From NCBI GenBank assembly GCA_016110215.1, contig JADWQD010000007.1, forward strand, positions 930,001 through 994,000: DNA of 64,000 bases, read 5' to 3'. This stretch comes from Capronia americana. Lineage: Eukaryota; Ascomycota; Eurotiomycetes; Chaetothyriales; Herpotrichiellaceae. The notes under the pieces are model-generated. The model was not told the origin of the DNA, did no database searches, and saw nothing but the letters and a program-made list of their open reading frames with translations. Below, piece by piece: positions 41,757 to 52,773 of this stretch (position 1 is its first letter; each line of letters begins with the position of its first letter). Made by a program: the position numbers and the translations under genes.

Positions 41757-42933
41757 TCAAAGATATGATTCTCTCCTTCCCGACTCGTTGCTCCGGTAGA
41801 TTGCCTCAATCATCTTATGCCGAAGCAACGCGTCCTCAAATGTGACCACACTTCCATGTCCCTCCCCGATGACAGCATCCCAAGCCTTCCCCACGTTGTA
41901 AGCAAAGTCCTTGGCCGGCTCAACTTCAATTTCCTTCAACTTCTCACTTCCGTCCCCAAACTTCACGAATTTGATCGTGGGATGAAACATCTGGATATGG
42001 CCCTTGGGCGCCTCAAGCACGAGCGTGCCCTTCGTCCCATTGATCTCCCAGTAGAAGTCCTTCCCCGTGTCGGATACGCCTCCCTGATACACAACTGTGA
42101 CGACGCCTCCTGACTTCTGCAACGTCCCCGACACGGACATCCAATCGTGGCTCGTCTTCTGCACAGTCCTGAGCACCTTGCCCTCGGGGTCGACAATGTC
42201 CATCGTGGGTCGTCGAATCGCCAGCTTGGCGGATAACTCGCTCATCTCGCCCAGCACATAACACATGGCGTCCATGGCATGTCCCACGGGGATGGTCAAC
42301 ATGTTGGCCCCGTTGTCAATGTCCGCCATGTACTCATATACCGGCGCCTCGGTGGCGCCGAGAACCATCCCGGCCCCGTACATTGTCGTGCCCAGGATCT
42401 CACCCAACTCGCCGTTCTCGACCATCTGCTTTGCCCGGACGATACTCGGATTTTGACGGGCTTGGAGGCCGACGATGTTGCGCACGCCAGCTTGGTGCGC
42501 CAGAGCAGTGAGTTCCTCCGCTTCCTTGAGATTGGCGGCGAGGGGCCACTCAACGAAGATCTGCTTCTTCGCTTCCAGCGCAGGCTTGATGAAGCCATAA
42601 TGCGTGGGGACTTTCACCGAGACGGCGACCATGTCGACGTTCTTATCGCTGGCGAGCGATTCGGGGTCCTCGTAGCAGGCGACATCGTTGCCGAGCCGGT
42701 ACTTCTCCACCGCTCTCTTGGCCGAGGCGATGCTGCTATTCTGTAACGCCGTGATTTTGAAGTCCTCGGGCTTGGACTTAAAGTAGGGTAAATGCGATTG
42801 TGCGGCCCATTGTCTGGTGGAATCTGTGTTAGTGCTTGGTGCCTCTGTGCGTGCGCGCGCTCTAATGGTATTGTGGGAGAGATACGTACCCATCAGCAGA
42901 CAAGCCGATGAAGCCAAGTCTGATAGGTGCCAT
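41757..42933 (-). CDS. Gal80-like NAD(P)-binding protein (Gfo/Idh/MocA fold)
   Basis: Rossmann-fold protein of 366 residues. Exons 42933..42890 (44 nt) and 42813..41757, intron 76 nt (GTACGT...CCAG, branch ACTAAC). The unspliced ORF misses the dinucleotide site; after splicing the start is MAPIRLGFIGLSADGQWAAQSHLPYF, close to the GFxGLS site of yeast Gal80. The catalytic EKP lysine of Gfo/Idh/MocA dehydrogenases is replaced: here VEWPL (Glu103-Trp-Pro). That favours a regulatory or altered role over a normal dehydrogenase. The C-terminal half has the expected beta-sheet motifs (FYWEINGTKGTLVLEAPKG). Filamentous fungi keep several Gal80-like paralogues of unknown function; a link to galactose is not shown. 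Confidence 0.85.
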
Positions 42934-43950
42934 TTTGTGCTTCGAGATCTGGACGAGGTTTAAAGTGGGCTGTGCAACTGTTTGTGTTGGTAGAAGCTTG
43001 CGTGCTGTAATTTTGCTGTCCCAAGTCTTGGCTTGATAGCTTTTGCTTGTTTATAGCAGACGGATTATCACTCAAGTGTCACGTCTTGCAAACCATGCCA
43101 TCTTAACGCCTTATATACAACGGCGACCCGGTAACGCTTTGTAACCTACAAGAAGAGCCTGGCCTTGCCCTGATCTGGATTCTTCTAACATGATGAAAAA
43201 GATCGCTTGGAATCTTCGATCTTGCTCAGCAACCGGGAAAGAGATTCAGACTCCATCATTCGATGGGTGTCTCCCGACTGGCCTAGTGCGGTCCTCACGA
43301 TGTCAAGAGGCACCCTCATGGTTTGTCCAGGAGACGTCGCAGATGAAAGGGCGGCCTTGGCGATTAGAAATACGGCCTTCCCCCGGTTGCTTCAGCCTCG
43401 TAACTTGATGTCTTCTTTGTGGTCAATGATTTGTGCGACGAGGCACCAAGCGAGGCCTCAGCGTCGTTGCTACTGTCCATCACCAGTCTCTGTCACCTAT
43501 ATGCATGGTGGTCCTATGCATATTGAGGATTGCTGACAAACCAAGCAACATCGACGCGGTCGAGCGGCCGCTTCACATTTGAAGAGCGGGCTTGAGCAGC
43601 TCCGACCAGACGGCGTCCTTTACGCCAAGGCGGAAACAGCAATTGGGATCGAGGCTTCCAAAGCAAGTGGAATCAAGATTTCCCCCTTCAATCATCTCCT
43701 CTCCCATGTTGGAAAACACGTGGCAGGAGCAGTTGTTAAGTGTACAAAATACCGTCCGGTCTATCGATGCCCTGGAACCGAAACCTCTATCGCTTGTCCA
43801 GTCTCTAATACAGGGTATCGAAGCCGTCATTTATTTCTATGCGTCCCCTCATCCACTCATCAAACGTCTCGAAAACCCCAGTGCGTTTTTAACAGCAATT
43901 GAATACTAGCATTACGCCCAACTCTCGGAACGACGCTCCACAGGTTCGTG
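42934..43950. other. Intergenic, 1 kb
   Basis: Gal80-like promoter and Tsl1 3' region. Plus ORF 43592-43909 has a protein-like tail but only a non-ATG start and no family. No gene called. Confidence 0.4.
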
Positions 43951-46804
43951 CTACGCCCCTCGCGCGAGTTTCTCGAGAATTGACAACACACCTAGAAATG
44001 TTAGTTACATGTCTCTCACGACGCGAACTTCATCACTTACCAGTCACACCTTGAGTCAACGTAGCCGATGCTTCGGTGCTTCTGGCACCCAAAGTCACCG
44101 TGATGACATCGCGGATCTTGCCTGCCTTTTCCAACTTGTGCGCCCAGTTGAAGACATATTCGTCCTCCCTTGAATCTCCAATGACCATGAGGAAATCTGG
44201 AAACGTGGCGCTTTTGTCCCGAACCAGCTTTTCCAGATTCTCGGCAACCAACTGAGCGGCTGCTCCTTTGTTGACGTCGATTTCCGAGATATAAAGCGCA
44301 TCATCAACTGGTATGGCATTGACGTTCTGCCCACGACAAGCATCGTTGATGTGATTGGCGCATTCGCCAGCTTGCTTGAAAGCTCCGGATCTATCCTCTG
44401 CATCCGAGTAATCGAAGATGATAGACGCGTGCCGCATTTCGATTCGACTTCCCTCCACTCTCTCCACATAGTACTGTAGAATGCTCCTGACACCTTTCTT
44501 CCAGCTCTCAACATGCTCGGGGTCGATCAGTTCTTGCCACTCATCCGTCCCAGGGTCCATCACGAAAGCACCATTCTCAGCGATCAACCCGATGCCGCTA
44601 ACTTGACTGAAGAGTCTTTCCATCTCTTCTGGCATCCTTGAGCTCATCACATACACGATGTTCTTCTTGTCTTCGATGAGGTCATTCAGAACATCGATCG
44701 ACCTCTTCGGGGTGGTCAAGATAATGTCGGTTGGCGAGCCCCAGGACGCCAAAGTGCCTTCGTAATCCAAAATAATCAGGCGTCGTTGAGCCTTCTGATA
44801 CTTCGACTTTGTGGAAGACACTGATAGCCGGGGAACTGCGGTGGAGTCACGGACTCTGTGTTCCCTCCATGCATGCTCCAGATCGTTGACATATTGCTCG
44901 TACCATCGCACCGCGTTCTGTTCAATGACAACATCGTACATTGCCCTCCACCGCCTTTCGCGCTCTTCCGGAGACATATCAAGCGCTTGCTTGATGGCGT
45001 CGGCACAATTGCTGTAGTGCCATGGGTTGACCAAGAGGGCGTTGTGTCCGAAAACAGTGGCCGACCCAGTGAACTCACTAAGTATCAACGGGCCATACTT
45101 GTTCTCCGACAACTTGCCGTCCTGACAGAGGATCCACTCATGGCTAGTCAGATTCATGCCTTCGCGCAGACTGGTGATCATGAGACACTCCGCCACAGTG
45201 AGCAATGCCATGTACTGAGCGAAGTCGATGTCTTGCTTCAAGAACACGAGAGGCTGATGAGCGAGAGTCGAGTGAGTGGAGTTGACACGGGTGACGATGT
45301 CGGCCACGGTCGCGCTGAGTTCGGGGTCCTCGGCAGATGAGGTGGCAATCTGGATGAGCACGACCTGATCTCTATATTCGGGGTACTTGTTGAGGAAGAG
45401 CTCGTAAGACAATATCTTTTGACGAACTCCGCGGATAGTGTCCAGTTTGTCTCGCGCAACGATGATTCTCTTGCCACGGTACTTTTCGGTGATGGTTTGT
45501 ACCCAGTCCTTCACCTCGTCTGCTTGACGTTGATGGTCAATAGCCTTCGGATCAATACCAATCGGGCAAGTGTCTACGTGAACAAATCTGCCGTCTTCCA
45601 GGATGACGCCGTGTTTGGTGGCTTCGACATTGAGTAGACGGCTGCAAGTTTGCAAGAAGTGATGGCCATACTCCTCGTTCTGAAATCCGATCATGTTGGC
45701 ACCCAGCATACCCTGTAGCAGCTCGGTGCGCACTGCAAGGCATCGAAAGATCTCAGAGGAAGGAAATGCTGTATGCAAAAAGAAGCCAATCTCGGCTTCG
45801 GGGAGCTTTTGGCGCAGCAAGATCGGCAGGAGCATGAGGTGGTAGTCGTGTATCCAGATCTTGTCACCCTTCTTCCAATTCTTTGCGATGCGTTCGGCGA
45901 AAGCCTCATTGACCTTGACGTAAAATACCCACGAGTGATCTTCATACGCCTTGCTCTTTGGGTGGTCGGGGATCTGATAGTGGACCACCGGCCAGAGGAT
46001 GGTCTTGCAGTAGTGCTCGTAATGGCCGTTCAGATCGCTATCGCTGGCGTAGACGGTCAGACAATCGTAGTCATTCTCCAACTTCTCGGCAATGTTCTCT
46101 TTGATATGGTCGTCCAAGGCGTCGACTGGACAGCCAAGTGTTCCGACCCAGGTCTTCTCATCGCATATGCCGGCATCCACTGCAGCGTCAATTGCATTGT
46201 AAAGACCACCATTGCCTAGAGGCGCTCTCTCAACTTCGTAGTTGTAGTTCGAAAAGCGCCGTTCATGGCTGACAGTTCTTGTCCGCTGCCGACGGTGATG
46301 CTTGTTGGTGGAATTGTATGCAGTTTGAATAGCCTTCTCTTTGAGCTCCTTAAGCTCTTTGACGCCACTGACTGCATGCCGCAGGATCGAACTGGGAGGA
46401 GGCGACTTGGCTCTCGAGGGAGGTTGGTTCCAGCCAAACGTCTTCCCCCAGCCAGGGGAGTGAAGGTCGTGTCGGGAGATAGTTCGCACAGGTACGTCGA
46501 CGCCTGGTCTGATGTTCGGAAGCTTGAGGCTGATCTTGCGGTCAATCTGAGGTCGAAAGATCTTCTCATGATCGGTGGTGCTACCTGGAGTCGGAGGGAT
46601 GGGACCTGGTGTCTGGACGGGAACCCCAGTTATGCCGGCACTTGGCGTGAAGAGGCTAACTGGCTGCGTCTCGTGCAAGACCGCTGATTGAGAGACTGTC
46701 GATCGCTGCCGGTCAAGTTCCGGAGACTGTGACCTGGAGGTAGAACCAGGAGCGTCGAAGTGGACTGTGTAGGGAAGGAACAGGGACGCCACGAATATGG
46801 TCAT
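43951..46804 (-). CDS. TSL1: Trehalose-phosphate synthase regulatory subunit (Tsl1/Tps3 type)
   Basis: Large subunit of the cytosolic trehalose synthase complex; 934 residues. Exons 46804..44041 and 43991..43951 (41 nt), intron 49 nt (GTAAGT...CTAG, branch GTAACTAAC), adding VLSILEKLARGA to the C-terminus. Start MTIFVASLFLPYTVHFD is the family start. A Ser/Pro-rich N-terminus is followed by a GT20 domain (about 200-655, with IWIHDYHLMLLP and REGMNLTSHEW) and a HAD/TPP-like domain (about 672-905). The phosphatase motif I is LDYEGTLAS (Asp680-Tyr-Glu682) instead of DxDGT, and motif III/IV is GDSREDEYVF instead of GDDxxDE. Both suggest a non-catalytic phosphatase module, so Tsl1/Tps3 rather than Tps2. 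One stress element (CCCCT) lies about 215 bp upstream. Confidence 0.9.
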
Positions 46805-47806
46805 TGTCGCGTCTGCTGCTGCGAGTCCACGTCAAATCTAGAAGAAACAAAAATCGCCGTTTTTGGAGGCTTTCAAGTGATCGGCTCCGTCTCGACTGCC
46901 TCGAAGGCTAAGAGTCACTTTGACGTCGTGGTGGATTGCGTAGAAGTATTCACAACTGGGTCAGATTGAAAAGACCCCACAGTAAGTGAAGGCTCAGGCG
47001 CCGTTTACAAACCCAGAGGGGAGAGCAGGCTTAAGAACAGAAGTTTGTAACCAAGGAAGAAGGAGTGAATAAGAATAAGATCATGGTAAATAGTGGGTGG
47101 AACGAGCGTGGTAGGGCAAGGGCGAGGTGTGCGAGGTGTCGGTCGTTTGAAGCATGATGCGTGGGTGCCCGTGAATTTTTTACACATGCTAAAGTGATAC
47201 TCGTACAGGGCCCTATTTGGTAGCCGCTCGAATGGTGGGAATGGAACTAATTCCCGTCACTGCCAACATCCAACTTCGGCATCAGGATTTCGAGGTGCGC
47301 GGTTGGCGATTCCGTTGCTGGCAGGAACCCGCGTCCGGTTTTTCCCAGCTTGGGAGTGACGTGAACGCTGTGGGGCATGGCAGAACAACAGGCTTGCTGC
47401 ATCGCGCCACGGGCGGAGCAAATCCGTTAGGGCTCTGGATTCGACCTAGCAGCTCAAAACAGCCCGGAGCTGCGGGCTAGGTGACCTCCAACCGGTATGC
47501 TGTTTCGCCTGGAAATCGGCAAGCGCCCCTTAGCCTCTTGTTTAACTGGCTCGGACTGCCCTCCACTGCCCAACCCGCAAACTCTCTTCCAACCACGCCC
47601 TCGAAGGTTCCCGTCAATTCTTCGGAACTTCACACCACCAACCATTTCGCAGCCGCCTTGTCCGTTGCTGCCTAGTGAGATTCTCAGGGGATATTGCTTG
47701 GGACGTGTTGGTGACCCTTTACCGAGTACTGCAGTGGCGATGCAGCTAAATACCCATTTGTTACCCAGGACGAGGAACAGACGTTTCTGAGTTCTTTTCT
47801 CCTGCC
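46805..47806. other. Divergent promoter region TSL1 / STK19
   Basis: 1 kb. A single CCCCT stress element (minus strand, 47017-47021) lies on the TSL1 side. No gene. Confidence 0.4.
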
Positions 47807-49012
47807 ATGCCCCTCTATCTTACTGCGTCCCACTCATCGCGGGTAAACAAGCCGGCCAGGAGACCCGCCGAAACTCGACGTCGACACTCTTCCTCGCCTT
47901 TCGCGAACCTTCCGCGCAGTAAACCGACTGTTCAGCGGACAACGTCACTCGCCGAGGCCGCTGGCGACGACCCGAACGCCTGGGAGGATGGGGAAGACAG
48001 ACTGACACCAAGTGGCAAAATCCTCTCAACCATCGCTGTTGACTCCGCCAAAGATGTCCTAAGTGCCATGCAATATGCTCGTGCATCTATGTTTGCGGCC
48101 CTCCCGGAGCGAGCGGGCATGAATAGTGTGCGCGTTGCCGAGGTGCTCAATTTCCAGCGGAATATGCCACCCATTGTGTCGTTAGCGCATGTTCACGCTC
48201 TGATAGCCGCTTCGTCCAAGACGGAGCGAGACATTGCTGCGTTGCAAGCCACCGGTAAGATTCGGAGGATCAAAATTACGGGTCGAGGCAACGATATCAG
48301 TGGCCTCGGTGAAGTCGTCATCAGCATGGAAGAGATACAAACCTTGCTTGGTCGAAGCGACGTTCCACCAAATGTTCGAGCTGATTTCTGCAGCGTGCTC
48401 CGCGCTCACCCTCGAGCCACCGGCATTCCGCCCCAAGAGTTGCCAACGGCTCATGTGACCGCCCTGACTCGAACTGGCTTTCTTGTCTCATCATCTCTGA
48501 CCGGTTCTCGGAATGTTTCTTTAGCTGGTTCATCTCTTGTGTCCATGCCAAAAATATCCCGTGCTGCTTCAGGCTCAACGGGTGCCATTGGTGGAGAGTC
48601 AACGTTCGAGAATCTAGGTGGTGTGGGCACGGCAAGGCGATCAAGCTCCTCTATCTATCAGACGCAAGCAAACGAGTTGGTGCTGTCTCTGCCCAACATC
48701 GGGCCTTATCTGAGGCTATTAGCTGCCGGTCGCGCATATTTACTTGAGCTTCTGGGCAAGTCAAAATACAAAGAGGCTCCGCTCTATCTCCTGCGCGAAC
48801 GATGGGACGGGGCTGTCGATTCCGACAATCGCGTTTCTACCGCCAAGCGAATCAGAGGGGAGTTTTCCGGCGTTATGCCGGCGAAAACGAAGAAATGGAA
48901 GGACTTGTATGGTCTGAACTTTGATTGGGTTCTGGAAGAGTGCCTGGGTGCAGGACTAATCGAGCTCTTCGAGACTCGTAGCGTCGGTCTCGGTGTAAGA
49001 GCACTGACCTGA
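47807..49012 (+). CDS. STK19: STK19 (serine-threonine protein kinase 19) homologue
   Basis: 401 residues, single exon. Belongs to the Stk19 family of tandem winged-helix proteins; in animals STK19 is a DNA-binding factor in transcription-coupled repair, and the kinase name is probably wrong. Features: disordered basic N-terminus (1-75), then helical and winged-helix segments ISTIAVDSAKDVLSAMQYARASMF and RNMPPIVSLAHVHALIAASSKTERDIAALQATGKIRRIKITGRG, and the last third (NELVLSLPNIGPYLRLLAAGRAYLLELLGKSKYKEAPLYLLRERWDG, FDWVLEECLGAGLIELFETRSVGLGVR) with the classic end. There is no kinase motif. Divergent from TSL1. Confidence 0.85.
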   Translation: MPLYLTASHSSRVNKPARRPAETRRRHSSSPFANLPRSKPTVQRTTSLAEAAGDDPNAWEDGEDRLTPSGKILSTIAVDSAKDVLSAMQYARASMFAALPERAGMNSVRVAEVLNFQRNMPPIVSLAHVHALIAASSKTERDIAALQATGKIRRIKITGRGNDISGLGEVVISMEEIQTLLGRSDVPPNVRADFCSVLRAHPRATGIPPQELPTAHVTALTRTGFLVSSSLTGSRNVSLAGSSLVSMPKISRAASGSTGAIGGESTFENLGGVGTARRSSSSIYQTQANELVLSLPNIGPYLRLLAAGRAYLLELLGKSKYKEAPLYLLRERWDGAVDSDNRVSTAKRIRGEFSGVMPAKTKKWKDLYGLNFDWVLEECLGAGLIELFETRSVGLGVRALT

Positions 49013-50050
49013 TGCATGAGTTGCCCCCATCAAACCGCCACGGGGGACAATATGCTCTCACAAGCATCTACTGTTCACATACCCTGGTTACCTGTCTCGT
49101 CGCTGAAGCGTGCGACAAGGCGTCAATCTCGCCCCAATTGAGGGCATACTCCGGAGCGGACATCGACAAACAGTCCTCCCAGGCGAGGGTCTGGGCAACC
49201 GGAGCTTGGTGTAACGGAATGAGGGAGGAGCCACTTCAGAGACGAGGACGTCCTGATCGTCTATGGGTGTTCTGCTGCTCGGCAAGGTTTACCGCAGAAC
49301 ACGCTATCTGGGCACCTCTACGGCCGTTTGCTTTGACGGCGATCCTAAGCACAAGAACTGCTGGGCTGCTTCGTGTTTCACATGCGAGGCAAACAAGCAT
49401 ACGCAATCATCTCGATGTGCTACAACCACAGGAGTGCTGCTCAGTCACACGATTCTTCAGCGGGAAGGCGCTCTACGGAGTCGGTCGATCCTGGCATTGC
49501 TATTCTGGAGCGTGCCGTCTTCCGGTAAGCTCACACAGTTGAGTTACGCTCCAGAAGGCAATGTTGCGTCCTCTCCTCTCTTCAAGCGGTTTGGAGGCCT
49601 AAAACATGAGGGGGGTAATGCGGTGCAACCTCCCCAGCCCAGGGAACAAAACACTGGGTCTGTTTGGTCATCCACCTCATAGGCTCTGCCTTGTCTTCTA
49701 AGAGAAATTGGACATTCTCCGGCTACATCAGGAGGCTATGCAGATCCAATGCGAAGTAGCCGGCGATCATGCCGTATCCAAGCAGCTGCACAGTTGCGAT
49801 ATCTGATTCTAGCTCGACCATGTGTGAGGTTTAAGACATAAATTCTCGCGAGTAACAAGTTTTGTACAACTTCTTCCCCTTCGAGGCATATTTTCTTATT
49901 GGTCGCTCTGGCGCCCCAGCGGCCGTTGCACATATTGTTTGTACAGTCCCTCGAAGCGACCTGCCCACCCCCACCATAACCAGCCGCCCTAGTCAGTCGA
50001 ATGTCGATGCAGCAGCAGCAGCGGCGTCTCTGTCTCGCACACCATCCAGT
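49013..50050. other. Convergent spacer STK19 / PET123, 1 kb
   Basis: Overlapping ORFs on both strands (for example 49012-49542 and 49263-49682 plus) without family features. No gene called. Confidence 0.4.
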
Positions 50051-50947
50051 TCACAACTTCCCACCACTCAGCCGCTCCGCAATCTTCTTCATGCGTTCTT
50101 GATCCTTCCTTGCCCGCTCGGTGACATCGCCAGGCAACATAGTTCCGCCTCGGCCGTCGTCCGCGGACCGGTCCCTGCCCCGTGCAATCATCGTCTCCAC
50201 TGTATCCGGCTTGCCTTCCTTGTCCCAGATCGATCTGCTCGTGTCAAACGCCTGGTCGATTGCAGAGGCGAGTTGCTCTTTCGTGGTGATGAAGTTTCGC
50301 GCATTCATGTAGAGTGTGTGGAGATTGTCGAGGCGGTCCTCGTGTTTGGCAGCCAGAGTGGCTTGGTGCGCGGCGAGGCGGGCGTTGTAGATTTCCTGCT
50401 CCTCCTCCGGCGAGAGTTGATGCATCTTCTGCGGGCGCATGGCGCTGGGGATGGAGACGTTCGTGAGCCGTGCGTCTTCGCGCTCCGGTTGGGACAGGAG
50501 TCTCGCCCGGTCGAGCTGTTTGGCTTCGCTCCGGGCGGCGATTGTGTCGTCGATGGACGTTTTTCGAGCATGGAGCTCTTTGAGACTGGAGCGGAGGTGT
50601 GTTTTCCGCAGCTCGGCCATACGCCGTTTATATTTTCCCGTTTCTGTGAGTTCGTCGTCGGACAGGACGTTCTTGGGCAGGGGATCGCGCGTCACGTTTT
50701 CGAGGTATGCTTGGCTGGGTTTGTCCGGGCGGCGGGCTGGAAAGAGTTCCCGTGGAAGGGGCAAGATACCCTTTGCCCGGGGCTTCCCGTCACGCACTGT
50801 TTGGAGTGGTTGAGGGACATCGATGTAGGCGGGAGATTCGGGTGGAATATACAGTCGGGAGGAGGAGGTGCTGAACGGTCGGTACGAGGATGGTTTCAGG
50901 AGTCGGAGGCGGCAGGACCGACATATTGAGCTTGAAAGGGGGTCCAT
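50051..50947 (-). CDS. PET123: Mitochondrial ribosomal protein mS26 (Pet123)
   Basis: Fungal mitoribosome small-subunit protein, 298 residues. The ATG at 50947 gives MDPLSSSICRSCRLRLLKPSSYRPFSTSSS, an Arg/Ser-rich amphipathic mitochondrial presequence; the longer frame to 51181 has no such logic. The body is a long charged helix: ETGKYKRRMAELRKTHLRSSLKELHARKTSIDDTIAARSEAKQ and HEDRLDNLHTLYMNARNFITTKEQLASAIDQAFD, the signature of the Pet123/mS26 family, ending in RARKDQERMKKIAERLSGGKL. Length agrees with filamentous fungal mS26. The -GKL end is not a strong PTS1 and the presequence dominates. No intron. Confidence 0.85.
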   Translation of the reverse strand: MDPLSSSICRSCRLRLLKPSSYRPFSTSSSRLYIPPESPAYIDVPQPLQTVRDGKPRAKGILPLPRELFPARRPDKPSQAYLENVTRDPLPKNVLSDDELTETGKYKRRMAELRKTHLRSSLKELHARKTSIDDTIAARSEAKQLDRARLLSQPEREDARLTNVSIPSAMRPQKMHQLSPEEEQEIYNARLAAHQATLAAKHEDRLDNLHTLYMNARNFITTKEQLASAIDQAFDTSRSIWDKEGKPDTVETMIARGRDRSADDGRGGTMLPGDVTERARKDQERMKKIAERLSGGKL

Positions 50948-52506
50948 TGCGTTGACCTTTAGAAGCCGTGACCTCCGACCAGACTGCGCCCGTATGGACC
51001 GTGTTGTCGTTGCAGAGTAATGTTTGCATAGAGCAGCTCCAAGATGAAAGTTCGATGTCGACTGAAAGGGAATAGTCTCTTGGTCGAGGAAGGCAACTAT
51101 GCCGCGGCTACACAGACGCTTTCCAGATTTCCCTACTAGGTACATCCTGCTACGTGTACCAGTTGTGAGCTTCGCTGTCAACCAACATCACATGTCTTCC
51201 AACTTGTTCTCCGTCTTCGGTTGCTGCAAGTTGGCTTTTCGGCGATACGGATCTACAGGCCTGTTCTTTCTGCTTCAGGACATGCCGACATTTTGGGACG
51301 AAGTGTATGTTGGCTAATCAAGTGCGAGTGGACCTGTATTACCTGTATGAGACGAAGAGTAGTGATGCAACAGAGAGCCGTTCGAGCGAGTCGTGTGCAA
51401 GGTAGAAGGTGTTCTATGTGCGAAATGGGAGTAGGACGCTGGAATGGGCGAGCAGATTTAGATGCCCAGCAGCCATTCGGCAGTCAGTAGGTTGTGGGCG
51501 CGACAGTACTGGTGTTGTGAGTACGCGTACGCAATGTCCATCTATCAGATCAGAGCCGATGGGGCATTTCCGCATCTTCTTACATAGACAGCAAGAATGG
51601 TTTCGAAATGAGGACGCTGGATCGACAGTAGGTATGAAGCAAAGTGGAAAACTAGAGACCATCAAAGGGAGGATTTGCGTTGCAACTCGTCTCTCTAGTG
51701 GCAGTTCATCCAAAACCTCTCTCGACACGTCGGTCGCTTGCTGCGACGTGCATGAGACCAAAAGTCTTCGTGGTGTTCTTCACCGCGCCGATTCTGTGGT
51801 TCAGGCACGTTTTCATAGAGTCAGCCCCCACTTTCAGGCGGTGGACATTTCTGCGGCCTCGATGCCTCACCACCCAATGATGACTCGGTGTACCTCACTG
51901 CCCGTCGTTAAGCGATGATACTGCGCTCATCATCAGCCCTATGAAGTCCCCCCAACACGAGACACGCATGTGGTCTCTCCTCTCTCTGCTGCGCCCTGTC
52001 AGCCCTTGCGCCCCAGTTGGGCCTTGTCCCTGTGCTGTAACACAGCGATCTGTACCTGGAAGCATTTCTATTCCCATCGGCTACGGGACTCCTGCTCCGA
52101 AGTCTGTGCTTGATTCGTCCAGGTGTGGGTTCTCAGATGTAGTCAGCTTTGGCATCCAGCAACACGCCAGCTACGATTTGTCGCGGAAACACGAGGCAGA
52201 GGCCCGCCCACTCCCATCACACCCCTTTGGTCAATCCGCCTCTTCTCCTCGTTGCCCTCTCTGTTGAGGCGCTGTCAAGGTGAAATGCTGGCATTGGGTG
52301 CGGAGTTCCACTAGGCGCTGCTACGCGTTTTGAGAAAGCACATATAAATACAAGGTGAGAAGGATGTCGGAAAACGCTGCTTGATTCTTCCTCCCAGCCA
52401 AGCCTCAAGCACAGTTCAGACCTCGTTACAGAAAGCAGATCTCCATAGAAGCCAGAAGCAGTTACGTTATCGACTAAGAGAACATATCTCCCCAACATCC
52501 AGAACA
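50948..52506. other. Intergenic, 1.6 kb
   Basis: PET123 promoter, then the upstream region of the small Ser-rich ORF. It holds a CCCCT stress element at 52222-52226. No gene supported between. Confidence 0.4.
52343..52350 (+). promoter_or_regulatory. TATA box of the small Ser-rich gene
   Basis: TATAAATA, 157 bp before the ATG at 52507 and about 117 bp after a CCCCT element. This looks like an inducible-promoter layout. Confidence 0.4.
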
Positions 52507-52773
52507 ATGGCATCCGCATTCTTTGCTCGCAGATCCATCACCTCCATCGACTCGACAAACCCCACGACTTCAAGCCATCTCAAATCGTCATCGACGACCT
52601 CTTCATCATCACAACATGCCACATCCGCCTCATCAAGCCGTTCATCGGCCAGCTCTACCAAGAGAGACATCGCGAGCTCAAGTGTACGGACATCCGAAAC
52701 CGATTCGCTGTCGAGTTCGATGAGCAACAGCTATGGTTCATTTATGCGTTCCCTGTATGCAAGAGGGCTATGA
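52507..52773 (+). CDS. Small Ser-rich protein, hypothetical
   Basis: 88 residues from an ATG with context acaATGg. About 40% Ser plus Thr; it begins MASAFFARRSITSIDST and ends SNSYGSFMRSLYARGL. The basic N-terminus followed by Ser-rich low complexity could be a mitochondrial presequence or a stress protein. No family recognised. The promoter-like TATA and STRE upstream support expression, but a chance ORF cannot be excluded. Confidence 0.4.
   Translation: MASAFFARRSITSIDSTNPTTSSHLKSSSTTSSSSQHATSASSSRSSASSTKRDIASSSVRTSETDSLSSSMSNSYGSFMRSLYARGL

Noticed and set aside
43592..43909. Plus ORF of 105 residues with a protein-like tail
   Set aside because: Starts only from TTG; the first ATG gives a short fragment with no family.
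49012..49682. Overlapping plus ORFs between STK19 and PET123
   Set aside because: Mutually overlapping frames, Cys/Trp-rich random composition, no family.
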